Part shown: positions 9,767-19,196 of the stretch, piece after piece
Layout: each line of letters opens with the position of its first letter
How positions within the stretch are numbered: the stretch's first letter is position 1
NCBI GenBank assembly: GCA_016790225.1
Contig: JAEUOZ010000052.1
Location: forward strand, 1-64,000
Direction of reading: 5' to 3'
Length of the DNA: 64,000 bases
Source: Rubrivivax sp.
GTDB taxonomy: Bacteria > Pseudomonadota > Gammaproteobacteria > Burkholderiales > Burkholderiaceae
Translations under genes and position numbers: made by a program
The notes under the pieces: model-generated
Database searches by the model: none
Told to the model about the DNA's origin: nothing
Seen by the model: only the letters and a program-made list of their open reading frames with translations

Positions 9767-10942
9767 TCAGCGGCTCTGCACCGCGCCCGGCGACCACGCT
9801 GCCGGTGGCTTCAGCGGCCGCGTGCCGCGTGGCAGCGTGAACTCGGCCGTGGGCTGCAGCGAGCGGCCGCCGCCCATGCCCGCGGGCCTGGCCGTGCCGG
9901 CCCAGTCCGACCCGTCGGCGAGGCCGAACTCCAGCGTGTAGATGCTCTGCAGCGCGCGGCGGCGAAAGGCCCAGCGGTTGCCGCTGAAGTCACCGTCGGT
10001 GCCGGGGCTGAACAGGCCCAGCCCCAGGCTGATGTTGTTGACGGCCTTCACCTCGGTGCCGGGCACGCGGTCGGCAAACACGCGCACGAACCAGCTGGGC
10101 GGCCAGGGGTTGCCCACGAAGCTGTTGTGCGACAGGTACAGCCCGTTCCTGGGCCACGCCGCCTGCTCGCTGCCGTAGGCCACCATCACCGGGTTCTGCG
10201 CCTGCGCGCTCTGGCCGATGACGTTGCCGATGATCCACGCCAGGCCGCCGTTGGGCAGGTCGATCTCGTACGAGGCCTGGCCTTCGTCGCCGTCGTAGAT
10301 GAGGTTGTAGGTGATGACGCTCTCGCGTGCGCGGCTCTTGATGAGGTGGCCTTCATAGCCGCTGTAGAAGCGTGTGCCGCGCACGCTGAAGCGGCCGATG
10401 CGGCCCACGTACAGCAGGTGGTGCAGGCCGCCTTCGACACGCGGCGCGAGGCCGAACTCGCAGTCCTCGACGACCAGCTCGACCTGGTCGTCGTTGCTGG
10501 TCAGGATGCCGTTCTCGTTGTCGAGGAACAGGCTGTTGCGCACCGTCACGCGGCCTGTCTCCACGCGGATGCCGGCGCCGTTGGCGTCGTCGGCGCGGGC
10601 GCCGCGGAACTCGATGCCGTCCACCGTGATGTCGCCGCCGCGCAGCACCAGGATCGCCTTGCGCTCGGCCAGCGCGCCCTTGGCGCGCAGCACCGGCCGG
10701 TCGGTGACGGCACGCAGGGTGAGCTGCTTCTGGGTGACGACGGCGGTCTGCCCTTCGTAGGTGCCGGGCATCAGCGCCACGGTGTCGCCGTCCTGCGCCG
10801 CGGCGATGGCTTCCTGCAAGCTCATGGAAGGCTTGGACGGGCCGGCGATCAGCGTGGCGGCCATCGCCAGCGGGGCCAGCACGGCCAGGCCGGCGGCGGC
10901 CAGGACACGACCAAGCACCCGTTCGGGTTGTCGATACAGCAT
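9767..10942 (-). CDS. Secreted right-handed parallel beta-helix protein, copy 2
   Basis: 391 residues, with a signal peptide (hydrophobic LGRVLAAAGLAVLAPLAMA near residues 10-28) and then beta-helix rungs such as DITVDGIEFRGARADDANG, VTVRNSLFLDNENGI, LVVEDCEFGLAPR and FSVRGTRFYSGYEG. It is the paralogue of the gene at 7081-8217 and shares LHHLLYVGR, HLIKSRA, YDGDEGQASYEIDLPNGGLAW and a late NNISLGLG/NNLLLGTG strand. Together the two bracket zwf on the same strand. Function is unknown; secretion and beta-helix fold are inferred from sequence pattern. Confidence 0.8.
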   Translation of the reverse strand: MLYRQPERVLGRVLAAAGLAVLAPLAMAATLIAGPSKPSMSLQEAIAAAQDGDTVALMPGTYEGQTAVVTQKQLTLRAVTDRPVLRAKGALAERKAILVLRGGDITVDGIEFRGARADDANGAGIRVETGRVTVRNSLFLDNENGILTSNDDQVELVVEDCEFGLAPRVEGGLHHLLYVGRIGRFSVRGTRFYSGYEGHLIKSRARESVITYNLIYDGDEGQASYEIDLPNGGLAWIIGNVIGQSAQAQNPVMVAYGSEQAAWPRNGLYLSHNSFVGNPWPPSWFVRVFADRVPGTEVKAVNNISLGLGLFSPGTDGDFSGNRWAFRRRALQSIYTLEFGLADGSDWAGTARPAGMGGGRSLQPTAEFTLPRGTRPLKPPAAWSPGAVQSR

Positions 10943-11094
10943 GTACGGGATTCTTGCGCCATTTGCGCATCGTCAAGCGTGCACCTGCCGCGCCGACCGG
11001 CCCGGGCTTCCCCGCTGTCGCGTCAAGGCGGCAGCTGCCAAGCTCGCGGTATCGTGTCCGGCTGTACCCGAACAACACCACGAAGGAGCCTTTC

Positions 11095-12126
11095 ATGTTC
11101 ACCCGCGCACCCGTCGCGTTCGCCACCCTGGCCCTGCTGGGCCTGTCGGGCACCGCCCAGGCCCAGGACAACGGCCAGATCAACGTCATCTGCTCGGTGC
11201 AGGCCGAGTGGTGCAACATGATCCAGACCGTGTTCGCCAAGACCACCGGCATCAAGGTCAACATGTCGTTGAAGGGCTCGGGCGAGGCGCTGGCGCAGCT
11301 GATCGCCGAGCGCGCCAACCCCAAGACCGACGTCTGGTTCGGCGGTACGGGTGACCCGCACCTGCAGGCCGCCGAGCAGGGCCTGTCGATGGAGTACAAG
11401 AGCCCGTCGCTGCCGCAGCTGCAGACCTGGGCGCAGCAGCAGGCGTCGCAAAGCGGCTACAAGACGGTGGGCATCTACAGCGGCCCGCTGGGCTTCGGCT
11501 ACAACACCGAGCTCATCGCCAAGAAGAAGATGCCGGTGCCCAAGAGCTGGGCCGACCTGCTGAACCCGGTCTACAAGAACGACATCCAGGTGGCCAACCC
11601 GGCCAGCAGCGGCACCGCCTACACCATGATCGCCACCCTGGTGCAGCTGATGGGCGAGGACAAGGCCTTCGAGTACCTGAAGGCGCTGCACAAGAACATC
11701 GCCACCTACACCCGCAGCGGCACCGGCCCCATCAAGGCGGTGGCACGCGGCGAGACCACGGTGTCGATCAGCTTCGTGCACGACGGCCCGGGCGAAGCCA
11801 TGCAGGGCTTCCCGGTGGCCACCGTGACGCCGGCCGAAGGCACCGGCGCCGAGATCGGCTCGATGAGCATCATCAAGGGCGCGCGCAACCTGGACAACGC
11901 CAAGAAGTTCTACGAATGGGCGCTGACGGCGCCGGCGCAGGAGATGGGCGCCGCGGCCAAGCAGTTCCAGGTGCCGTCCAACAAGTCGGCCAAGGTCGAC
12001 CCGCGCGTGCCCGACTTCAAGAAGATCAAGTTCATCAACTACGACTACGCCAAGTACGGGGCCAGCAACGAACGCAAGCGGCTCATCGCCAAGTGGGAAA
12101 AGGAAGTGAACAGCCTGCCGCGCTGA
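11095..12126 (+). CDS. ABC transporter periplasmic substrate-binding protein, ferric (FbpA/AfuA-like) type
   Basis: A 343-residue periplasmic binding protein with signal peptide MFTRAPVAFATLALLGLSG ending in AQA. The fold is the extracellular solute-binding family used for Fe(III), phosphonate or thiamine: GSGEALAQLIAERANPKTDVWFGGTGDP, then GPLGFGYNTELI and PKSWADLLNP. An AAGGAG ribosome site (11083-11088) fixes the ATG. The substrate is not certain: the cysteines at ICSVQAEWC and the neighbouring FbpB/FbpC-like genes make iron-type uptake the first guess, but AfuA homologues also carry sugar phosphates. Confidence 0.82.
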   Translation: MFTRAPVAFATLALLGLSGTAQAQDNGQINVICSVQAEWCNMIQTVFAKTTGIKVNMSLKGSGEALAQLIAERANPKTDVWFGGTGDPHLQAAEQGLSMEYKSPSLPQLQTWAQQQASQSGYKTVGIYSGPLGFGYNTELIAKKKMPVPKSWADLLNPVYKNDIQVANPASSGTAYTMIATLVQLMGEDKAFEYLKALHKNIATYTRSGTGPIKAVARGETTVSISFVHDGPGEAMQGFPVATVTPAEGTGAEIGSMSIIKGARNLDNAKKFYEWALTAPAQEMGAAAKQFQVPSNKSAKVDPRVPDFKKIKFINYDYAKYGASNERKRLIAKWEKEVNSLPR

Positions 12127-12143
12127 CTTGACGGGACCGCGAC

Positions 12144-14351
12144 TTGTCTGAAACGTTGACGCGCGGCCAGGTCCGCGCCCGGCGCATCGTCGCCACCTGG
12201 CTGCTGCTGGGGCTGGCCGCCTACGTGCTGCTGCCCTGGTACTTTCCGCAGAACCTGACGCTGCTGAAGTCGCTGCCCGGCGTGTTCGGCGGGCCCGACA
12301 CCGCCAGCGGCGTGGTGCAGGCGGCCGTGCACCACCGGCCCTGGCTGTGGGTGGGGCTGGCGGGCCTGCTGGTGGCCGGCGCGGGCTGGCTGCTGCCGGC
12401 GTCGCGGGCGCAGGGCTGGCTGTGGGTGGGTGGCGCGGCGGCCGGCCTGGCGGGGCTGCTGGCCAGCGGCTTTGCCATCGGTGCGCAGGGCTGGTCGTTC
12501 GAGGTCCTGGGCCGCCTGTTCGGTGACCTGGGCCAGGGCCAGTTCGGCGTCGGCCTGGGCGGCGCCCTGGTGCTGCTGGCGCTGCTGATGCTGCTGGGCG
12601 CGGGCATCGCGCGGCTGGGCTACTTCCGTGGCGACATCTTCGTCGCCGGCTCGGTGGTGCTGTGCGCGGCGCTGCTGCTGCTGTTCGTGGCGCTGCCGGT
12701 GGCCAAGAGCCTGGTCGGCGCCTTCCTCGACGACGCCGGCCTGCCGTCGATCATGGCCCTGGCCGAACGGCTGGGCCACGACCGTGTGTGGGGCCTGTCG
12801 TGCGTGGTGGGCGGCGTGCGCTGCGGCGTGGCCTGGAACACGCTGTTCCTGGCGCTGATCACCGCCGCCGGCACCACGGTGCTGGGCACGCTGATCGCGT
12901 TGATGGCCGAACGCGGCGGCAGGCGCTTCGGCCGTGCGCTGAACGTGCTGGCGCTGCTGCCCATCATCACGCCGCCCTTCGTGGTGGGCCTGGGCCTGAT
13001 CCTGCTGTTCGGCCGCGCCGGGCTGGTCAACCAGTTCCTGGAATGGGCCTTCGGCATCCCGCCCACGCGCTGGTTCTATGGCCTGTTCGGCGTCTGGCTG
13101 GCGCAGCTGTTCGCCTTCACGCCCATCGCCTTCATGATCATGCGCGGCGTGGTGCAGGGCATCAGCCCCAGCATGGAAGAGGCCGCGCAGACGCTGCGCG
13201 CCAGCCGCTGGCAGACCTTCACCACCGTCACGCTGCCACTGATGAAGCCGGGCCTGGCCAACGCCTTCCTGGTCGGCTTCATCGAGAGCATGGCCGACTT
13301 CGGCAACCCGGTGGTGGTGGGCGGGCAGTACGCGGTGCTGTCGACCGACATCTTCTTTGCCATCGTCGGCGCGCAGTACGACCAAGGGCGTGCGGCGTCG
13401 CTGGCGCTCATCCTCACCGGCTTTGCGCTGGCGGTGTTCTTCATCCAGCAGCGGCTGCTGGGCCGCACCAGCTACACCACGCTGACGGGCAAGGGCGACA
13501 GCGGCTTTGCCATGCCGCTGCCCGAGCGCGTGCGCCAGCTGTGCAACGGCGTGGCGCTGCCCTGGCTGGGCTTCACCGTGGTGGTGTACGTGTTTGCCTT
13601 CATCGGCGGCTTCGTGCAGACCTGGGGCCGCGACTACACGCCCACGCTCAAGCACTTCAGCACCGCGTTCGACCTGCAGTGGGGCGAATTTGGCCTGGTG
13701 TGGGCGGGCACGGCGTGGAACTCGCTGTTCACCACCGTCAAGCTGGCGGCCATCGCGGCGCCCATCTGCGCCGGCATCGGGCTGCTCATCAGCTGGCTGC
13801 TGGCGCGCACGCAGTTCGTGGGCCAGAAGGTGTTCGAGTTCAGCGCGCTGCTGGCCTTTGCCATTCCGGGCACGGTGCTGGGCGTGAGCTACATCCTGGC
13901 CTTCAACGTGCCGCCGTTCGAGCTGACCGGCACCGCGCTGATCATCGTGCTGTGTTTCGTGTTCCGCAACCTGCCGGTGGGCGTGCGCGCGGGCACCGCC
14001 AGCTTCAAGCAGCTGGACAAGAGCCTGGACGAGGCCAGCACCATGCTGCGTGCCGGCACCGCCACCACGCTGCGCCGCGTGGTGCTGCCGCTGCTGAAGC
14101 CGGCGGTGGTGGCGGCGCTGGTCTACAGCTTCGTGCGCAGCATGACCACCGTGTCGGCGGTGGTCTTCCTGGTGACGGCCGAGAACGAGCTGGCCACCAC
14201 CTACATCATCGGCCGCGTCGGCAACGGCGACTACGGCGTGGCGCTGGCCTACTGCACGGTGCTGATCGTGCTGATGTCGGCCATCACCGCACTGATCCAG
14301 CTGGCGGTGGGCGAGCGCCAGCTCGGCCGCCGCGGCACCCAGGGACATTGA
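12144..14351 (+). CDS. ABC transporter permease, FbpB-like, two fused permease domains plus N-terminal extension
   Basis: A 735-residue inner-membrane protein. Two binding-protein-dependent permease domains are visible, each with an EAA loop: EEAAQTLRASRWQTF...LPLMKPG (about 345-370) and DEASTMLRAGTATTL...LPLLKPA (about 630-655). It is longer than typical FbpB (about 500-560) because of some 190 extra N-terminal residues rich in hydrophobic segments (about residues 14-32, 63-83, 93-110, 130-155, 168-190). The start is TTG, 17 bp after the binding protein gene. It forms the importer with the genes on either side. Confidence 0.85.
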   Translation: MSETLTRGQVRARRIVATWLLLGLAAYVLLPWYFPQNLTLLKSLPGVFGGPDTASGVVQAAVHHRPWLWVGLAGLLVAGAGWLLPASRAQGWLWVGGAAAGLAGLLASGFAIGAQGWSFEVLGRLFGDLGQGQFGVGLGGALVLLALLMLLGAGIARLGYFRGDIFVAGSVVLCAALLLLFVALPVAKSLVGAFLDDAGLPSIMALAERLGHDRVWGLSCVVGGVRCGVAWNTLFLALITAAGTTVLGTLIALMAERGGRRFGRALNVLALLPIITPPFVVGLGLILLFGRAGLVNQFLEWAFGIPPTRWFYGLFGVWLAQLFAFTPIAFMIMRGVVQGISPSMEEAAQTLRASRWQTFTTVTLPLMKPGLANAFLVGFIESMADFGNPVVVGGQYAVLSTDIFFAIVGAQYDQGRAASLALILTGFALAVFFIQQRLLGRTSYTTLTGKGDSGFAMPLPERVRQLCNGVALPWLGFTVVVYVFAFIGGFVQTWGRDYTPTLKHFSTAFDLQWGEFGLVWAGTAWNSLFTTVKLAAIAAPICAGIGLLISWLLARTQFVGQKVFEFSALLAFAIPGTVLGVSYILAFNVPPFELTGTALIIVLCFVFRNLPVGVRAGTASFKQLDKSLDEASTMLRAGTATTLRRVVLPLLKPAVVAALVYSFVRSMTTVSAVVFLVTAENELATTYIIGRVGNGDYGVALAYCTVLIVLMSAITALIQLAVGERQLGRRGTQGH

Positions 14352-14354
14352 CGC

Positions 14355-15401
14355 ATGACAGCAGGCATCGAATTCCGCAAGGTCACCAAGCGCTACGGCG
14401 ACGCCAAGGCGCCGCTGGTGGTGAAGGGTGTCGACCTGGTGGTGGAGAAGGGCACGCTCACCACCATCCTTGGGCCTTCGGGCTGCGGCAAGACCACGCT
14501 GCTGCGCATGATCGCGGGCCTGGACGCCACCACCTCGGGCACCATCCTGATCGACGGCCAGGACGTCACGGCCCTGGGCCCGGCCGAGCGCAACGTGAGC
14601 ATGGTGTTCCAGAGCTACGCGCTGTTCCCTCACATGACGGTGCTGGACAACGTGTGCTACGGCCTGTCGGTCACCGGCGTGCCCAAGGACGAGGCCGCGC
14701 GCCGCGCCCGTGCCGCGATGGACAGCGTGGGCCTGGCCGGCTACGAGCAGCGGCTGCCCAGCGAACTGTCGGGCGGCCAGCAGCAGCGCGTGGCGGTGGC
14801 GCGCAGCCTGGTGCTGGAGCCCAGCGTGATGCTGTTCGACGAGCCGCTGTCCAACCTGGACGCCCGGCTGCGGCGCAGCATGCGCGAGGAGATCCGCGCG
14901 CTGCAGCAGCGCCTGAAGCTGACCGTGGCCTACGTCACCCACGACCAGAGCGAAGCGCTGGCCGTCAGCGACCAGATCGTGGTCATGAACGCCGGCCTCA
15001 TCGCGCAGGCCGGCACGCCGCAGCAGCTGTACGAACACCCGCACAGCGAGTTTGTCGCCGGCTTCATGGGCGAGGCCATGCTGTTCAGCGGCCAGGCCGA
15101 CACCAGCGGCCAGGTCAGTCTGGGCCCGCTGCGGCTGCGCGCACGGCGCACGGTGCCCGCCGGCACGGTGAAGGTGGCGGTGCGCCCTGAAGCCTGGCAC
15201 GTGACCGAGCCCGCGCCCGACGCCCTGCCGGGCACCCTGGTCAAGAGCGCCTACCTGGGCAGCTTCCAGGAACTGACCATCAGCACCAGCATCGGCGAGC
15301 TCTTTGTCACCAGCCCCGACGTGCGCCGCGCGTGGACACCGGGCGAAGCCCTGTCGCTGCGCCTGTCGGACAACGGCGTCTCGGTGGTCGAGGCGGGCTG
15401 A
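14355..15401 (+). CDS. ABC transporter ATP-binding protein, FbpC/PotA type
   Basis: A 348-residue ATPase. Walker A is GPSGCGKTT (about residues 41-49), the Q-loop is VFQSYALFPH, the signature LSGGQQQRVAVARSL, Walker B VMLFDEPLSNLD and the switch histidine is in VTHDQSEA. The C-terminal 100 residues are a TOBE-type regulatory domain (GFMGEAMLFSG, KVAVRPEAW). The ATG is 3 nt after the permease stop. It energises uptake through the preceding permease and binding protein. Confidence 0.9.
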   Translation: MTAGIEFRKVTKRYGDAKAPLVVKGVDLVVEKGTLTTILGPSGCGKTTLLRMIAGLDATTSGTILIDGQDVTALGPAERNVSMVFQSYALFPHMTVLDNVCYGLSVTGVPKDEAARRARAAMDSVGLAGYEQRLPSELSGGQQQRVAVARSLVLEPSVMLFDEPLSNLDARLRRSMREEIRALQQRLKLTVAYVTHDQSEALAVSDQIVVMNAGLIAQAGTPQQLYEHPHSEFVAGFMGEAMLFSGQADTSGQVSLGPLRLRARRTVPAGTVKVAVRPEAWHVTEPAPDALPGTLVKSAYLGSFQELTISTSIGELFVTSPDVRRAWTPGEALSLRLSDNGVSVVEAG

Positions 15402-15673
15402 GCTTGCACGCGGGCGGCCCCTTGGGCCACCGCCTGCGGGCTCATCACCCGGTGCGGGGTTCTTTCGGCGCCACGGCCTCTGGCGCTTCAGCTCCAGCGG
15501 TCCGGCGGCGCTGAGCCGAACCCGCTCATCGGGCAGCGCCGGCGCCGCCCGGCCCTGGGCCGGCTGTGCACGCAGCCCCAGCCCGTGTCTCGCCCGCTGC
15601 CTGTGCCTGCCCCATGTCGCCGCTGCTCCTTGTTGCCTCTGCCCGGCCGGGTGTCGGCTGGTGACTGGGTCTG

Positions 15674-16297
15674 GTGATGCTGGTGCCGGCCGGCGGCGGT
15701 GCCATCGCCCAGCCGCTGCAGTGGGTGGGCCAGCTGGCTGCAGCGTCAGAGCTCACCGACCGTGGTCTGCTGATCGGCCCGCGCAGGCCTCAGCTGCAGG
15801 CCGCGGTGACGGCCGTTCACGACCAGCGCTGGACGCTGTCGCTGAGTGCCGGCGCACCCGTCGGCAACCTGAGCCAGGGTCGGCTGCTGGCCCAGATCGG
15901 CCGCTACGAACGGCTGTCCGACGACTGGCAGCTGGATGCCGGCCTGGCCTGCTACGCCTACCCCGGCGATGCAGAGGCCGGCAACGGCGACCGCTGGGAA
16001 CTGCAGCTGGGAGCCGGCTTTCGCGATGTGCTGAGCCTGGGCCATGCCGACCTGCCGGCCGTGCCGCAATGGCGCTACCGCTATGGCGGCCTTTCCAACC
16101 TGGTGAACGTGGCCGCCCGCCAGAACCCGGGCCTGGTGCGCGTGGCGCCGGGTGATGCGGCCAACAGCTACCTGGTGCGCAAGCTCGAAGGCAGCAACAT
16201 CGCTGGCTCGCGCATGCCGCTGGGGGGGCCCTTCCTGGACGCCGACACCCTGGCGCGCATCAAGTCCTGGATCGCCAGCGGCGCGCCCAACAACTGA
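15674..16297 (+). pseudogene. Chimeric remnant: outer-membrane-like N-terminus joined to a cytochrome-like C-terminus
   Basis: The open frame has 207 residues. The first half (SELTDRGLLIGPRRPQLQAAV, LLAQIGRYERLSDDWQLDAGL, YAYPGD) looks like a conserved outer-membrane beta-barrel family. From about residue 138 the text switches to the tail of a c-type cytochrome-like domain ([48 protein letters not shown]) without any CxxCH heme site. The start is weak (GTG 15674 or ATG 15677, no ribosome site). In the same frame, a possible leader from ATG 15614 is ended by TGA at 15662. I read this as the scar of a deletion joining two neighbouring genes. Confidence 0.45.
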
Positions 16298-16342
16298 CGC
16301 CTGCGCACAGGCGTCTCAAGGTGCCGCCAGGCCCTGGCGGGT

Positions 16343-16763
16343 TCAGTGGGCGTCGCCCAGCAGCGCCATGTCGGGCGCAGACATCATGCGTTCGATGTCG
16401 ACCCGCTGCAGCATGCGCTCGGACCCGGCGTCCGCCTCGGCCTGGCGCACACACCCGATGCCCGTGATGCCGTGGCCGTCGATGCCCGACTGCAGGGCCG
16501 GCGCAGGCTTGATCTGGCCATCGGCCAGCTGCAGCACGTCGGACACCGAGTCGACCACCGCCCTTGATGAAGTGCGACGCATGGGCCATGCGCGTGGGCG
16601 GCTCGCAGGATCGGATCTCCTGCACGCGCAGGATGTCGACGCCGTACTCCTCGGGGCCGAGCCGAAAGCTGAGGTACTCGCCTGCCTTCGCGATGGCGCC
16701 GGCCACCACGTCGGTGGCGGGCGCCGTGGCCGTGAGGGCCGGTGTGTCGAGGGTCATGTCCAT
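16343..16763 (-). pseudogene. cheW: Chemotaxis coupling protein CheW, internally deleted and frameshifted
   Basis: The N-terminal half of CheW is clear on the minus strand from 16763 ([25 protein letters not shown], then [14 protein letters not shown]). Directly after FIKG the frame breaks. The C-terminal half resumes in another frame ([41 protein letters not shown]). The roughly 40-50 residues that normally follow FIKG (the VNLRG...PIVDLR segment) are missing, so this is a real internal deletion and not only a sequencing slip. It precedes an intact chemoreceptor gene on the same strand. It cannot make a normal CheW. Confidence 0.8.
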
Positions 16764-16802
16764 CAGGGGGTTCCGGGGGTGTGACGAGGCCTTGCGCGGG
16801 CT

Positions 16803-18359
16803 TCAGGCCGCCTCGGCATGGCGGAACACCGCGACCGCCTTCACCAGCTGCTGGGCCTGCTGTTGCAGGCTGCCGGCGGCTGCGGCACTTTCCTCCACCA
16901 GCGCGGCGTTCTGCTGGGTGGCCTGATCCATCTGCGTCACCGCCTGGCCGACCTGCGAGACACCGTTGCTCTGCTCGACGCTGGCGTTGCTGATCTCGCC
17001 CACGATGTCGGACACGCGCCGGATCGAGGTCACCACCTCCTGCATGGTCTGGCCGGCCCTGTCGACCAGGGCACTGCCCTGCTCGACGCGCTCGACGCTG
17101 TCGGTGATCAGGCTCTTGATCTCGCGCGCCGCCTCGGCGCTGCGTTGCGCCAGGCTGCGCACCTCGCCGGCCACGACGGCAAAGCCGCGGCCCTGTTCGC
17201 CGGCGCGTGCGGCTTCGACCGCGGCGTTCAGCGCCAGGATGTTGGTCTGGAAGGCGATGCCGTCGATGGTGGAGATGATGTCGGCGATGCGGCGGCTGCT
17301 GTCGTTGATGCCCTTCATGGTCTGCACCACCTCGGCCACCACCTCGCCGCCCTGCTGGGCCACCTGGCTGGCACCGCGTGCCAGCTGGTCGGCCTGGCGC
17401 GCGTTGTCGGCGTTCAGGCGCACGGTGCTGCCCAGTTCTTCCATGGAGGACGCCGTCTGCTGCAGGGCGCTGGCCTGTTGCTCGGTGCGGCTGGACAGGT
17501 CCTGGTTGCCCTGGGCAATCTGGCTGCTGGCGGTGGCCACGTTGTCGCTGCCCAGCCGGACCTGGGCCACGATGCCGGCCAGGTTGCCGCGCATGGCGGC
17601 CATCGAGGCCAGCACGCTGCCGGCGGGGGCCTGCGCGGCACCGGGCACGGGGCTCAGGTCGCCGTCGGCGATGCGCTGCGCCGCCTGGCTCAGGTCGGTG
17701 GGCTCGGCGCCCAGCGCCCGCATCAGGCCACGCGGGATGACCACGGCCAGCACGACGGCCGTCGCGGCGGCCAGCACCAGCGCTGCGATCAGCAGCAGCT
17801 TGGCGGTGGCAAAGGCGGCCTCAGAGCTGGCCACTTCTTCCTTGCCCCGCTGGCCGCTGTAGTCGAGGTAGGCATCCCCGGCCTTCGTCAGCGATGCCAG
17901 CAGCGGGTTGCACTCGGCGTTCATCTTGGCCACGGCAGCGTCGCGCTCGCCGCGGCTGGCCTTGGCCACGATGTCCTGCTCCACCGGCCCGTACCTGGCC
18001 TCGATGGCGGCAATGGCCTCGACCATCTCCTTCACCTTCGGGTCCGAGGCTTCGGCGGCGCTCGCGCGAAGCGCGGACAGATGGTCCTGCACCGCGGCGT
18101 GGGCCTTGGCCACGGCCTCCTTGGCGGCGGCGACCTGGGCGGCATCGGTCAGCAGGACCAGGTTGCGCGCCGCAATGGCGCGTGCATTGCTCGCATCCAG
18201 CAGGTGGTTGGCCAGCTCCATGCGCTTGGCCGGGCCGTTGATGTAGCCTGAGAACGACTTGTGTTCGTTGGACGCCGTACGCAGGCCCAGCAGGGCGGTC
18301 AGCAACACCAGGATGGCCAGCGCCACGAAGGCGGATATCAATTTCTGTCGGGTGGTCAT
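16803..18359 (-). CDS. Methyl-accepting chemotaxis protein
   Basis: A 518-residue chemoreceptor. The first membrane helix is about residues 8-28, the periplasmic four-helix-bundle sensor about 29-190, the second helix about 190-212, then HAMP and a long cytoplasmic signalling coil. The tip motif is intact ([20 protein letters not shown] and [19 protein letters not shown]). Glu/Gln pairs for methylation occur on both sides. There is no C-terminal CheR-docking pentapeptide. The ATG at 18359 ([11 protein letters not shown]) is preferred over a longer frame from 18416. It follows the broken cheW by 40 bp, so it must use a CheW encoded elsewhere. Confidence 0.92.
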   Translation of the reverse strand: MTTRQKLISAFVALAILVLLTALLGLRTASNEHKSFSGYINGPAKRMELANHLLDASNARAIAARNLVLLTDAAQVAAAKEAVAKAHAAVQDHLSALRASAAEASDPKVKEMVEAIAAIEARYGPVEQDIVAKASRGERDAAVAKMNAECNPLLASLTKAGDAYLDYSGQRGKEEVASSEAAFATAKLLLIAALVLAAATAVVLAVVIPRGLMRALGAEPTDLSQAAQRIADGDLSPVPGAAQAPAGSVLASMAAMRGNLAGIVAQVRLGSDNVATASSQIAQGNQDLSSRTEQQASALQQTASSMEELGSTVRLNADNARQADQLARGASQVAQQGGEVVAEVVQTMKGINDSSRRIADIISTIDGIAFQTNILALNAAVEAARAGEQGRGFAVVAGEVRSLAQRSAEAAREIKSLITDSVERVEQGSALVDRAGQTMQEVVTSIRRVSDIVGEISNASVEQSNGVSQVGQAVTQMDQATQQNAALVEESAAAAGSLQQQAQQLVKAVAVFRHAEAA

Positions 18360-18521
18360 GATGGTCGGGCTTGTGGGCGAGGGTCTGCGGATCGTTTCGA
18401 TCAACCACTGTGTCATCGGCCGAAAGCGTCAGAACTGAAGAAGAAAGGCGGGAACCGCGCTCAGTTCGCGCACAGCTTGGCCGCGGAACTTCTCAGGCGA
18501 GTACCCGCCGGCGCGGGCCGG

Positions 18522-19196
18522 CTACAGCGGCAGTTCCACCGCCTGGCCGGCCACGCGCAGCAGCAGGGAGCGTGGCTCGATGCGTTCGAGCGTGATGCCG
18601 GGGCTCAGGGTCTCGCCCTCGCGGGCGATCTGCCCGCCCACCATCACGAAACTCTGGCTGCGGTCCTGCGAGTGCACCACGCCGCCAACCTGCAGCCGCA
18701 TCACGGCGCTGCGCAGCGGTTCGGGCAGGTTGGCGGCCAGCACCGGCCTGGGTGCAGGCGCCGACGCCGGTGCGGAGGCCACCACCACCGGCGCGGGTGC
18801 CGATGCCGGTGCCGATGCGGCAGGCCGGGCCGCAGCTGGTGCCGGCGCCGGCACCACGGCCGGCCTGGGCGCGGGGGGCGGCGTCACGGCCGTGGCATTG
18901 GCAGCAGGTGGCGGCTGCGGGGCTGCGGCAGGTGTCGATGGCGGGCGATCGATGGGCGCCGTGGCCGCCGCCACAGGGGTGGCTGCCTCGGGCCGCCGCG
19001 CCTGATTCCACCACCAGGCCCCTGCAGCCCCGGCGGCGGCGGTCAGCAGCAAGGCCAGGAGCCAGCCGACCGGAACAACAGGCCGCTGGCGCGCCGGCAC
19101 CGACAGGGCTTCGTGCGTGATCTGCTGCAGGCCGGGTGCCTGGCCACGCTGCCGTTCGGCTTCGGCGCGGCGCAGGGCATCGAGGATGAAGGACAT
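18522..19196 (-). CDS. gspB: Type II secretion accessory protein GspB
   Basis: 224 residues. The start MSFILDALRRAEAERQRG is characteristic of GspB. A membrane helix follows (about 46-66, GWLLALLLTAAAGAAGAWWW), then a long Pro/Ala-rich periplasmic linker (about 75-155) and a small C-terminal domain (RLQVGGVVHSQDRSQSFVMV...SLLLRVAGQAVELPL). It works with GspA to insert the secretin multimer through peptidoglycan. The ATG overlaps the gspA stop by 1 nt (TGATG). No other gsp genes are present here, so the main type II system must lie elsewhere. Confidence 0.85.
   Translation of the reverse strand: MSFILDALRRAEAERQRGQAPGLQQITHEALSVPARQRPVVPVGWLLALLLTAAAGAAGAWWWNQARRPEAATPVAAATAPIDRPPSTPAAAPQPPPAANATAVTPPPAPRPAVVPAPAPAAARPAASAPASAPAPVVVASAPASAPAPRPVLAANLPEPLRSAVMRLQVGGVVHSQDRSQSFVMVGGQIAREGETLSPGITLERIEPRSLLLRVAGQAVELPL

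Noticed and set aside
12045..15200. 1051-codon minus-strand frame opposite the ABC transporter genes
   Set aside because: Gln/His/Ala-rich shadow of the permease and ATPase genes; no start site, signal or motif.
15402..15673. A gene in the gap after the ABC ATPase
   Set aside because: Only short or shadow frames, no ribosome site and no recognisable protein text.
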